NCBI GenBank assembly: GCA_902782815.1 | Contig: CACZOS010000247.1 | Location: 1-6,505, forward strand | Source of the DNA: an uncultured Lachnospiraceae bacterium | Lineage (GTDB): Bacteria; Bacillota; Clostridia; Lachnospirales; Lachnospiraceae | Reading direction: 5' to 3' | DNA: 6,505 bases | Notes under the pieces: generated by a model | What the model saw: only the letters and a program-made list of their open reading frames with translations | What the model was told of the DNA's origin: nothing | Databases searched by the model: none | Translations under genes and position numbers: made by a program | Shown: piece after piece, positions 1 through 5,712 of the stretch | Layout of the letters: every line of letters starts with the position of its first letter | Numbering within the stretch: position 1 is the stretch's first letter

Positions 1-704
1 CCCCTGTGGGAGGGGTCACGTTCCAGGCCGGCTTTCCTGATTCTGCGCCGCAGTTCCCGTGCGGTACCCAGACTGCCGTCAAAAAGGGTGATCTCATCAC
101 CGGCGATTTTCCTGATGGTACCGGCCACGAAGGGATAATGGGTGCATCCTAAAACAATGCAGTCGATCCCTTTTTCCAGATAAGGATCGATGAGTTCATG
201 GAGAAAATTCTCCAGGTCCTCACTGTAGAGGTCCCCTCTTTCCACAAATTCCATAAGACCGGGACAGGGGAGGGGATAGATGGTGGAAGAGGCTTCATAA
301 ACCTCTTTCAGGCGGGCGAACTTCTCTCCCTGAATAGTGTAGGGAGTGGCCATCACCAGTATCCGGGGATGAGGACCGGATTCCACGGCAGGTTTTATCG
401 CAGGCTCCACACCGACAATGGGCAGGTCCGGATACATGTTCCGCAAAGGCCGCACCGCAGCGCTGGTAGCCGTATTACAGGCGACAGCAATGGCTTTTGC
501 ATGGTAGCGTTCAAGCAGGTATTCAATATTGGAGAAGGTCAGGGACCGTACCTGGTCCATGGTTTTTGTCCCATAGGGGGCATTTTTCGAGTCACCGAAA
601 TAGATGAAATCTTCTTCCGGCATCAGTTTTATCATCCCTTTCAGGACACGGGTCCCTCCCATGCCGGAATCAAAAACGGCGATGGGATACATGTTTTTTT
701 CCAT
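1..704 (-). CDS. murI: Glutamate racemase, 3' end outside the window
   Basis: This enzyme interconverts L- and D-glutamate in the cytoplasm without a cofactor, supplying D-Glu for peptidoglycan precursors. I translated the minus strand by hand: 234 codons are visible, against about 265 in the family, so only the C-terminal end is missing. The N-terminal strand VFDSGMGG (residues 10-17) carries the Asp-Ser pair. GDSKNAPYG (37-45) is the substrate loop. AVACNTATSAA (73-83) holds the first catalytic Cys (C76), and LGCTHYP (185-191) holds the second Cys (C187) with its His (H189). Both members of the two-cysteine acid/base pair are therefore present and the enzyme should be active. The start is ATG at 704, with GGAGG five bases upstream. 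It is transcribed away from the phosphoesterase operon from its own promoter. The long plus-strand frame at 198-803 is its antisense shadow. Confidence 0.95.
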   Translation of the reverse strand, partial: MEKNMYPIAVFDSGMGGTRVLKGMIKLMPEEDFIYFGDSKNAPYGTKTMDQVRSLTFSNIEYLLERYHAKAIAVACNTATSAAVRPLRNMYPDLPIVGVEPAIKPAVESGPHPRILVMATPYTIQGEKFARLKEVYEASSTIYPLPCPGLMEFVERGDLYSEDLENFLHELIDPYLEKGIDCIVLGCTHYPFVAGTIRKIAGDEITLFDGSLGTARELRRRIRKAGLERDPSHR

Positions 705-734
705 GATTGCCTCCAAAATCATATCTTTCTAGAT

Positions 735-763
735 AGTATAGTTTCTTTTTTTGGGGAAATCAA
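735..763 (-). promoter_or_regulatory. Sigma-A promoter for murI
   Basis: Read on the minus strand, TTGATT (763-758) is the -35 and TATACT (740-735) the -10, separated by exactly 17 bases. Transcription would begin near 728, giving a leader of about 24 bases with the GGAGG site. Assigned by consensus match only. Confidence 0.65.
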
Positions 764-770
764 GTATAAT
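742..770 (+). promoter_or_regulatory. Candidate promoter for the phosphoesterase operon
   Basis: A perfect TATAAT lies at 765-770 on the plus strand, about 95 bases before the first gene of the rightward operon. The region at -35 (742-747, TTTCTT) is a poor match and no TGn extension is present. The promoter would be weak or need an activator. It lies inside the murI promoter region on the opposite strand. The only other signal is the good -10 position between divergent genes. Confidence 0.4.
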
Positions 771-778
771 TATCTTAA

Positions 779-810
779 CGGGATTTGCGGCAAAAAGTCA
801 TGAAATCCCG
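779..810. repeat. 8-bp inverted repeat in the phosphoesterase leader
   Basis: CGGGATTT (779-786) and AAATCCCG (803-810) are perfect inverted arms around a 16-base loop. If transcription starts near 777, the hairpin would sit at the very 5' end of the mRNA. No T-tract follows, so it is not an intrinsic terminator. It could stabilise the mRNA 5' end or be a protein-binding site; the sequence does not decide. Confidence 0.4.
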
Positions 811-864
811 GAACAGGAATTGAGGTTTCGGAAAAACATTGATAATGAGGATAGATAATAGAAA

Positions 865-1365
865 ATGGAAAAGACGAAGAGATTGCTGGTCATGAGTGAC
901 AACCATGGAAGCGAAGATGAGATCGATACGATCCTGAAAGAGTTTGGCGGCAGATTCGATGCTCTTGTCCATTGCGGTGATTCCCACTGGAGCCCGGAAT
1001 ACCTGGAAAGCCTGGTGGACTGTCCGGTATATTGTGCCAAGGGCAACTGTGATTTCGGCTTTCTTAACCGGGAAGAAGAAGTTTTTGAATTTTGCGGCCA
1101 CACCTGCCTGGTCACCCATGGCCACAGATATGGGGTCAGCTGGGATCTGACTTCCCTGATGATGAAGGGGCTGGAGGCCGGTGCGGATATTATCTTTTAC
1201 GGTCATACCCATGTACCGGATTATCAGGAGTATGAAGAGGAAGGGATCATCATCATGAACCCCGGCAGCACTACCCAGCCGAGGCAGATGAAACCCCAGC
1301 GTACATTTCTTATGGTGGAATTTGAGGAAGACGGAAAGATCCGCCCACAGTTCTATACCATATGA
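865..1365 (+). CDS. MJ0936/YfcE-type metallophosphoesterase
   Basis: This is a small (166 aa) cytoplasmic calcineurin-fold phosphoesterase of the Metallophos_2 type; relatives hydrolyse phosphodiesters with two bound metal ions. The metal-binding blocks appear in order: SDNHG (11-15, D12 and H14), HCGD (36-39), KGNCD (59-63, N61), THGHRYG (84-90, H85) and YGHTHVP (112-118, H114 and H116). NPGS (132-135) then closes the fold. The usual first block is SDTHG or SDxHG, so Asn at 13 is acceptable. The natural substrate cannot be read from the sequence. The start at 865 is the first ATG after an in-frame TAG at 859. The alternative ATG at 892 would remove the first beta strand. The only Shine-Dalgarno-like bases (GAGG, 847-850) are 14 bases away, so initiation may be weak. 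It is first in an operon with the PHP phosphatase (75-base gap) and yerC. Confidence 0.9.
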   Translation: MEKTKRLLVMSDNHGSEDEIDTILKEFGGRFDALVHCGDSHWSPEYLESLVDCPVYCAKGNCDFGFLNREEEVFEFCGHTCLVTHGHRYGVSWDLTSLMMKGLEAGADIIFYGHTHVPDYQEYEEEGIIIMNPGSTTQPRQMKPQRTFLMVEFEEDGKIRPQFYTI

Positions 1366-1368
1366 TAT

Positions 1369-1386
1369 CCTTTCCCCGGGGAAGGG
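1369..1386. repeat. Short palindrome between phosphoesterase and PHP genes
   Basis: Nine-base arms meet around the centre CCCC/GGGG. They pair fully if one G-U wobble is allowed, and the inner 12 bp form a perfect DNA palindrome. It lies three bases after the phosphoesterase stop, with no following T-run. It could be a small mRNA hairpin adjusting expression of the downstream gene, but it is short and may have no role. Confidence 0.3.
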
Positions 1387-1440
1387 GAACAAAGCGGCGG
1401 CAGCTGCGGAAGAGCGCGGAAAACAGGAGGTAGTGATCAG

Positions 1441-2175
1441 ATGAGATATTTGCTGGATGTACATACCCATACCATCGCCAGCGGACACGCCTACAACACC
1501 ATACTGGAGATGGCCCGGTCTGCAAGGGACAAAGGGCTGGAGCTGCTTGGGATCACGGAACATGCCCCTATGATGCCCGGAAGCTGCGGAAACATTTATT
1601 TTCATAATATGCATATCATCCCCAGGACTTTATGCGGAATTGAGGTGATGTTCGGGGCCGAGCTGAACATACTGGATTATGACGGACACATGGACCTGGA
1701 TCTGCGTTCCCTGAAAAGGATTGATCTGCGCATTGCCAGTCTTCACAGCGTATGTATCCGGCCCGGCAGCAAAAAGGAAAACACCCTAGCTGTCCTTGGA
1801 GCCATCCGTCATCCTCTCGTGGATATTATCGGACATCCGGACGACGGAATCTATCCTCTTGAATATGAAGCCATCGTGGAGGCGGCGAAGGAGACGGATA
1901 CCCTGCTGGAGCTTAACAACAATTCACTTAATCCCGCAGGTGCCAGGAAACATACCAGAGAGAATCTGATTACCATGCTGGAGCTGTGCAGGGAATACAA
2001 TCTGCCTATCGTCATGAACAGTGATGCCCATGTTTTCTCCGATGTGGGGAGAAGGGATTTCTCCGAGAAACTGATTCAGGAGATCCATTTTCCGGAGCAT
2101 CTGATCGTCAACCGGTCGGTCAGGGAATTTAAGGAGTTTATCCGACGGAAATATGACCGTATGGGAGTAGAGTAA
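1441..2175 (+). CDS. YcdX-type PHP-domain phosphatase
   Basis: This is a polymerase-and-histidinol-phosphatase (PHP) family hydrolase of 244 aa, the usual length of the YcdX group: a cytoplasmic TIM-like barrel with a trinuclear metal (Zn) site. All nine expected ligands are visible: H8 and H10 (in DVHTHT), H16 (SGHAY), H41 (ITEHAP), E74 (GAELN), H102 (ASLHS), H132 (IGHPD), and D195 and H197 (NSDAHV). The ligand spacing follows E. coli YcdX as I remember it, so the active site looks intact. The physiological substrate is unknown; E. coli YcdX is linked to swarming, which need not apply here. Histidinol phosphatase is a less likely reading, because the gene is outside any his cluster and the SGHAYNT block is YcdX-like. 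AGGAGG at 1425-1430 sits ten bases before the ATG. The gene is followed after 22 bases by yerC, suggesting co-transcription. Confidence 0.88.
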   Translation: MRYLLDVHTHTIASGHAYNTILEMARSARDKGLELLGITEHAPMMPGSCGNIYFHNMHIIPRTLCGIEVMFGAELNILDYDGHMDLDLRSLKRIDLRIASLHSVCIRPGSKKENTLAVLGAIRHPLVDIIGHPDDGIYPLEYEAIVEAAKETDTLLELNNNSLNPAGARKHTRENLITMLELCREYNLPIVMNSDAHVFSDVGRRDFSEKLIQEIHFPEHLIVNRSVREFKEFIRRKYDRMGVE

Positions 2176-2197
2176 ACCGGAATAGGAGGAATAATTC

Positions 2198-2497
2198 ATG
2201 AATAAAAAGATTCATACAGGTGAGATGGATCGTCTGATGGAGGGGATACTTCAGTTGAATAACCTGGAAGAATGCTATCAGTTCTTTGAAGATCTGTGTA
2301 CCATAAATGAGCTGGTCTCTCTGGGACAAAGATTTGAGGTGGCCAGAATGCTCCGTGAAGACCATACCTACAGTGAGATCGCGGAGGCGACAGGGGCTTC
2401 CACAGCGACCATCAGCCGGGTAAACCGCAGCTTAAACTATGGCAATGACGGATATGACCTGATCCTGGACAGGATGAAGAAAGATAAGACAGAGTAG
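2198..2497 (+). CDS. yerC: YerC/YecD-family TrpR-related DNA-binding protein
   Basis: A 99-aa protein of the TrpR-like superfamily, matching Bacillus YerC in length and pattern. The N-terminal helices (about 8-53, with LFxDLCTINELxSLGQRxEVA-type residues) form the dimer platform. The helix-turn-helix spans about 57-79 and includes YSEIAEATGAS and TATISRVNRSL. The family is usually described as a transcription repressor related to TrpR, but it lacks the tryptophan-pocket context and its targets are unknown to me. AGGAGG at 2184-2189 lies eight bases before the ATG. It is the last gene of the operon, with a terminator beginning three bases after its stop. pcrA lies one gene further on; in Bacillus subtilis yerC also lies close to pcrB-pcrA, so the association appears conserved (from memory, not searched). 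Confidence 0.9.
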   Translation: MNKKIHTGEMDRLMEGILQLNNLEECYQFFEDLCTINELVSLGQRFEVARMLREDHTYSEIAEATGASTATISRVNRSLNYGNDGYDLILDRMKKDKTE

Positions 2498-2499
2498 AC

Positions 2500-2539
2500 A
2501 AACTGCTGCAGCCTGATCACAGACTGCAGCAGTTTTTTT
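2500..2539 (+). terminator. Intrinsic terminator of the phosphoesterase-PHP-yerC operon
   Basis: Perfect 12-bp arms (AAACTGCTGCAG at 2500-2511, CTGCAGCAGTTT at 2524-2535) enclose a 12-base loop, and seven T residues run from 2533 to 2539. The hairpin also follows the stop of the convergent DUF1836 gene. On that strand the downstream sequence is only mildly T-rich, so it may work in both directions but better on plus. Confidence 0.92.
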
Positions 2540-3161
2540 ACTTTTTGCTTCTCGTTTTTTTGCCTGCGGAATCCGGAGGGTAGAGCCGGTCCAGCAGCCT
2601 TTCGATCAGCTGCTTTCTCAGGGAGATGTCGTAACAGAGCTGGCTGATAAAACTGAATGCCAGGAGCTCCTCCCGTTTATCATCCGCCATCTCCACCTCA
2701 TCAAAGAGGTGTCTGTTTTCTTCCAGAGATGCCAGGATCTGATCTTTGGAGAGATCTTTATTTTTTCTCATCAGGTCCGTCATCTTTCCGTAGATTTCCT
2801 CCAGAGAAAGGCCGTTTTCCGGATTGACCGGGAAATAATCCCCGGAAAGAGGAGTCAGCAGATTCTGGATATCGGAGATGGAGAGAACATTTTTATAATA
2901 GTAGATCATGATCAGGAGATACACATGCTCCTTGGAATACTTCTTTTTTTGGGAAGGGGGAAGAAGGTGGTTCTTGGAGTAATTATTGATCATGGTCTTG
3001 GTCATGATCTTATCTTCGGGATAACGTTTATACTCTGCCAGCCATGTGTTCATAAATGTGGTTACCTGATCCATGTAAAGGTCGATCTTGGGAACATCCT
3101 TCACCTGGATATCTTCGTTCTGCATTAACTGGTCCAATATCTGTCTGATCTTATCTTCCAA
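2538..3161 (-). CDS. DUF1836 protein, probable MerR-like DNA-binding protein
   Basis: A 207-aa protein I recognise as the DUF1836 family, common in Clostridia and other Firmicutes and of unknown function. The conserved block is at about 51-105: KIMTKTMINNYSKN, then LLPP, then KKYSKEHVYLLIMIYYYKN and LSISDIQNLL. Its order (helix, YxxNxLLPP, YSxEH, long hydrophobic helix, short helix) resembles a MerR winged helix-turn-helix; this resemblance is my inference. The rest (about 106-195) is probably helical and charged, and the C-terminus is a basic tail (KKTRSKK). No signal peptide or membrane segment is seen. The start is TTG at 3161, supported by GGAGG seven bases upstream; no in-frame ATG fits. 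The stop codon TAA (2540-2538) overlaps the T-tract of the convergent yerC terminator. It is divergent from pcrA and may regulate itself through the repeat in its promoter. Confidence 0.88.
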   Translation of the reverse strand: MEDKIRQILDQLMQNEDIQVKDVPKIDLYMDQVTTFMNTWLAEYKRYPEDKIMTKTMINNYSKNHLLPPSQKKKYSKEHVYLLIMIYYYKNVLSISDIQNLLTPLSGDYFPVNPENGLSLEEIYGKMTDLMRKNKDLSKDQILASLEENRHLFDEVEMADDKREELLAFSFISQLCYDISLRKQLIERLLDRLYPPDSAGKKTRSKK

Positions 3162-3168
3162 ATGAATA

Positions 3169-3173
3169 CCTCC
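3169..3173 (-). promoter_or_regulatory. Ribosome binding site fixing the TTG start of the DUF1836 gene
   Basis: GGAGG on the minus strand (3173-3169) lies seven bases before TTG at 3161. This strong site at ideal distance, with no in-frame ATG nearby, is why TTG is taken as the start codon. Confidence 0.8.
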
Positions 3174-3221
3174 GATCTTCGGGAAATGTTATTACACAAA
3201 CAATGTGGTTTTATATAATTC

Positions 3222-3250
3222 ATTATATAGTTTCAAAAACTATAAGTCAA
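3222..3250 (-). promoter_or_regulatory. Sigma-A promoter for the DUF1836 gene
   Basis: On the minus strand, TTGACT (3250-3245) and TATAAT (3227-3222) are separated by 17 bases, eleven of twelve consensus bases. Transcription would begin near 3215, giving a leader of about 54 bases. The spacer is filled by an inverted repeat, listed separately. Confidence 0.8.
3226..3244. repeat. Inverted repeat filling the DUF1836 promoter spacer (candidate operator)
   Basis: Arms TATAGTTT (3226-3233) and AAACTATA (3237-3244) are perfect 8-bp inverted copies with a 3-base centre. The repeat begins right next to the -35 hexamer and runs two bases into the -10. That placement is typical of an operator, and MerR-family proteins bind in the spacer. 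It also lies about 20 bases upstream of the pcrA -35, so a bound protein could influence both genes. Confidence 0.55.
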
Positions 3251-3263
3251 TAAAAAAACATGA

Positions 3264-3292
3264 ATGACAAAATCTCCTTCTTATAGTATAAT
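3264..3292 (+). promoter_or_regulatory. Sigma-A promoter for pcrA
   Basis: ATGACA (3264-3269) and TATAAT (3287-3292) are separated by 17 bases, eleven of twelve consensus bases. Transcription would start near 3299, giving a leader of about 60 bases before the preferred pcrA ATG. Confidence 0.75.
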
Positions 3293-3308
3293 CACACATA
3301 ACGGTGTA

Positions 3309-3322
3309 AAAACATATGTTTG
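3309..3322. promoter_or_regulatory. LexA (SOS)-box-like palindrome in the pcrA leader
   Basis: AAACATATGTTT (3310-3321) is a perfect 12-bp palindrome at about +11 to +22 of the predicted transcript. Against the Bacillus LexA-box consensus CGAACRNRYGTTYC, positions 3309-3322 match 11 of 14, including the whole AAC...GTT core; the mismatches are the two first bases and the last. A repressor bound here would block transcription of pcrA. This is a motif match only, and the host LexA is not in the window. Confidence 0.4.
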
Positions 3323-3346
3323 GGATCAGAGACCAAGTAAATGATG

Positions 3347-3354
3347 AAAGGTGA
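3347..3354 (+). promoter_or_regulatory. Ribosome binding site deciding the pcrA start
   Basis: AAAGGTGA at 3347-3354 is correctly placed for ATG at 3359. The upstream in-frame ATGs at 3341 and 3344 have no such site and overlap this one, so 3359 is preferred. Confidence 0.7.
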
Positions 3355-3358
3355 TTCT

Positions 3359-5587
3359 ATGAGTATATATGACAAATTGAACACAGAACAAAAAGAGGCA
3401 GTCCTCCACACGGAAGGGCCGCTGCTGATTCTGGCCGGAGCCGGTTCGGGAAAGACACGGTCCCTGACCCATCGTATTGCCTATCTGATCGATGAGGGAG
3501 TCCCCCCCTGGAACATTCTGGCTATCACCTTCACCAACAAGGCGGCCCAGGAAATGAAAGAGAGGGCCTGCAAACTGGTGGGTGAAGGCTCGGAGGACCT
3601 GTGGATCAGCACTTTTCACGCTTTCTGCAGCCGGATCCTGCGAAAAAATATCGACTTGATCGGATATGACCGTAATTTCACTATCTATGACACAAACGAC
3701 CAGAAGACTTTGATGAAGGAAGTCTTAAAAGGGATGAATCTGGATGCGAAGATGTTTCCCGAGAGGGAGATGCTGTCCAGGATCTCCACTGCTAAAAATG
3801 AGTTTATCTCCCCCTATGAATACCGGGATGTCTATGGGGACAGTTTCCGTGACAGGAAGATCGCCGATATCTATGAAAATTATCAGAAAAGACTGAGGGA
3901 AAATGCTGCCCTGGATTTTGACGATCTTCTGGTCAAGACCGTGGAGCTCTTCCGGGAATGTCCCGATGTGCTGGAATATTACCAGAACCGTTTCCGTTAC
4001 ATTATGGTGGATGAGTATCAGGATACAAATACCGTACAGTTTAAGCTCATTGAACTTCTGGCCCGTCTCTACAGGAACCTTTGTGTGGTGGGGGATGATG
4101 ATCAGTCCATCTATAAGTTCCGGGGAGCGAACATCGGGAATATCCTCAATTTCGAAAAGGTTTATCCCGATGCCAGAGTGATCCGTCTTGAACAGAACTA
4201 TCGTTCCACTAAAAATATCCTTCATGCCGCCAACAGCGTGATCCATAATAATTCCGAGAGGAAGGATAAGAAACTCTGGACAGAGAACGCCGACGGGGAG
4301 CTGGTCCATTTCAAACGTTACGAGAATGAGTATGATGAGGCGGAAGGTGTGGCCTCCTACATTTCCTTTTTGTCCATGAGAGGGGTAAAGTACGAGGATA
4401 TCGCCATTCTTTACCGGACCAATGCCCAGTCCCGTGTGCTGGAGGAGAGACTTAAGCAGCGGAATATCCCCTATGCCATCGTGAGAGGAATCAGCTTTTA
4501 TGAGCGGAAGGAGATCAAGGACCTCATGAGCTATCTCAAGGCTGTGGACCATGGGATGGATGATCTTTCCGTAAAACGAATCATCAACGTACCTAAGAGG
4601 GGGATCGGACAGACCACCATCAACCGGATCCAGGATTATGCCATAATCCACGAGATGAGTTTCCTGGATGCGGCGATGAACTGTGAGGAGATTCCCGGGA
4701 TCGGCCGGTCTGCCAAAAAAGTAAGGGATTTTGGTGAGATGATCCGGTCCTTCAGAGAATACTATGAAAAGGAGAAGGATATCGTCAGTCTGATGATCCA
4801 AATCCTTAACGTCACCGACTACCGGGCTGAGCTGGAGGCCGAGCAGACCGACGAGGCCAGAAGCCGTCTTGCGGACATTGATGAGCTGATCAACGATATG
4901 GTCTATTATGAGGAGAATGATGACGAGCCTTCCCTTCGCGGCTTCCTTATGGAGAAGGATATGTACACCCTGAACTCCGCCATAGACAATCTGGAGGAGG
5001 ATAAGAACAAGGTTCTTCTCATGACTCTCCATAACGCCAAAGGTCTGGAATTCAACAATGTTTTTATGGTGGGTATGGAAGAGGGAATCTTTCCCGGATA
5101 TATCTCCATGATGAGCGGGGATGATTCCGAGATCGAAGAGGAGAGAAGGCTGTGTTATGTGGGGATTACCAGGGCAAGGGAAAGACTTTACCTTAGCTCT
5201 GCCGACAGGAGAATGGTCAGGGGCCAGCAGCAGTACAGTCGTCCCTCCCGCTTTATCGAGGAGATCGATGAGGAATATCTGGATACCTACAGGCAGCCAT
5301 CCAAGGCAAAATCCTCCTACAGGTCTTCCTATACCCCCATGTCTTCAGCCGGAACCGGCAGCCGCCGTCCCGGTCCGGAACTGCTCCGTTATAAGGATAT
5401 GGCTTCACGAAATACAGAAAACCTGTCCTATGGCGAGGGTGACCGGGTTAAACACATCAAGTTCGGTATGGGAACAGTTCTGGAGATCGTAAAGAACGGG
5501 AAGGATCATGAGGTGACGGTGGAATTTGACCGGGCAGGGAAGAAAAAGATGTTCGCTTCTTTCGCCAAGCTGAAAAAAATAACCTGA
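3359..5587 (+). CDS. pcrA: ATP-dependent 3'-5' DNA helicase PcrA (UvrD/Rep family)
   Basis: A superfamily 1A helicase of 742 aa, close to the about 740 of other Gram-positive PcrA proteins. It unwinds DNA in repair, plasmid replication and removal of obstacles such as RecA or stalled RNA polymerase. All helicase motifs are present: Q motif (about 7-15), Walker A GAGSGKT (27-33), TFTNKAA (motif Ia), Walker B DEYQDT (218-223), GDDDQS (245-250, motif III), LEQNYRS (277-283, motif IV), TLHNAKGLEF (556-565, motif V) and YVGITRARE (600-608, motif VI with R605 and R607). A low-complexity Ser/Pro/Arg linker (about 641-693) leads to a C-terminal Tudor-like domain (694-742, GDRVKHIKFGMGTV), which in PcrA/UvrD binds RNA polymerase. 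I start at ATG 3359 because of the ribosome site; ATG 3341 would add six residues. The gene stands alone: ligA and pcrB, its Bacillus neighbours, are absent, and no clear terminator follows. Confidence 0.97.
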   Translation: MSIYDKLNTEQKEAVLHTEGPLLILAGAGSGKTRSLTHRIAYLIDEGVPPWNILAITFTNKAAQEMKERACKLVGEGSEDLWISTFHAFCSRILRKNIDLIGYDRNFTIYDTNDQKTLMKEVLKGMNLDAKMFPEREMLSRISTAKNEFISPYEYRDVYGDSFRDRKIADIYENYQKRLRENAALDFDDLLVKTVELFRECPDVLEYYQNRFRYIMVDEYQDTNTVQFKLIELLARLYRNLCVVGDDDQSIYKFRGANIGNILNFEKVYPDARVIRLEQNYRSTKNILHAANSVIHNNSERKDKKLWTENADGELVHFKRYENEYDEAEGVASYISFLSMRGVKYEDIAILYRTNAQSRVLEERLKQRNIPYAIVRGISFYERKEIKDLMSYLKAVDHGMDDLSVKRIINVPKRGIGQTTINRIQDYAIIHEMSFLDAAMNCEEIPGIGRSAKKVRDFGEMIRSFREYYEKEKDIVSLMIQILNVTDYRAELEAEQTDEARSRLADIDELINDMVYYEENDDEPSLRGFLMEKDMYTLNSAIDNLEEDKNKVLLMTLHNAKGLEFNNVFMVGMEEGIFPGYISMMSGDDSEIEEERRLCYVGITRARERLYLSSADRRMVRGQQQYSRPSRFIEEIDEEYLDTYRQPSKAKSSYRSSYTPMSSAGTGSRRPGPELLRYKDMASRNTENLSYGEGDRVKHIKFGMGTVLEIVKNGKDHEVTVEFDRAGKKKMFASFAKLKKIT

Positions 5588-5627
5588 TGTCTCTGCAAAA
5601 GAAAATCATTCTTTTCCCATATTTTTG

Positions 5628-5649
5628 ATGGCAAATTCAGGCTTGCCAT
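5628..5649. repeat. Inverted repeat overlapping the promoter of the acidic membrane protein gene
   Basis: ATGGCAA (5628-5634) and TTGCCAT (5643-5649) are perfect 7-bp arms around an 8-base centre, ending two bases before the -10 hexamer. There is no T-tract, so it is not a terminator for pcrA. Its place between the -35 region and the -10 fits an operator. Confidence 0.4.
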
Positions 5650-5657
5650 GTTATAAT
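5649..5657 (+). promoter_or_regulatory. Extended -10 promoter for the acidic membrane protein gene
   Basis: TGTTATAAT at 5649-5657 is a perfect TGn-TATAAT extended -10 element. The nearest -35-like hexamer, TTGATG at 5625-5630, is 21 bases upstream and too far for a normal spacer. The extended -10 probably makes up for this. Transcription would begin near 5664, about 49 bases before the ATG. Confidence 0.6.
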
Positions 5658-5712
5658 TAACCCAGAATGATACGAGAATCATTTATATTAATCTTACCGG
5701 GAGGAGTTCATC

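Noticed and set aside
198..803. Plus-strand open frame of 201 codons
   Set aside because: Antisense to murI, whose translation shows all catalytic motifs; the frame has no ribosome site and no family resemblance.
845..895. Short plus-strand frame (16 codons) overlapping the phosphoesterase start, considered as a leader peptide
   Set aside because: No ribosome site before its ATG and an unremarkable Arg/Lys/Trp-containing peptide; probably chance.
775..1614. Minus-strand open frame of 279 codons
   Set aside because: Covers the phosphoesterase and the start of the PHP gene in antisense; both have clear motifs, while this frame has none.
3341..3358. Upstream ATGs (3341, 3344) as the pcrA start
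   Set aside because: No ribosome site precedes them, whereas AAAGGTGA is properly placed for ATG 3359.
3725..5032. Minus-strand open frame of 435 codons
   Set aside because: Antisense to pcrA. Its Ile/Asp/His-rich content reflects the reverse complement of helicase codons, and it has no recognisable domain.
5597..5615. Inverted repeat AAAAGAA/TTCTTTT after pcrA, considered as its terminator
   Set aside because: The stem is almost all A/T and is followed by CCC rather than a T-tract, so it is unlikely to terminate well.
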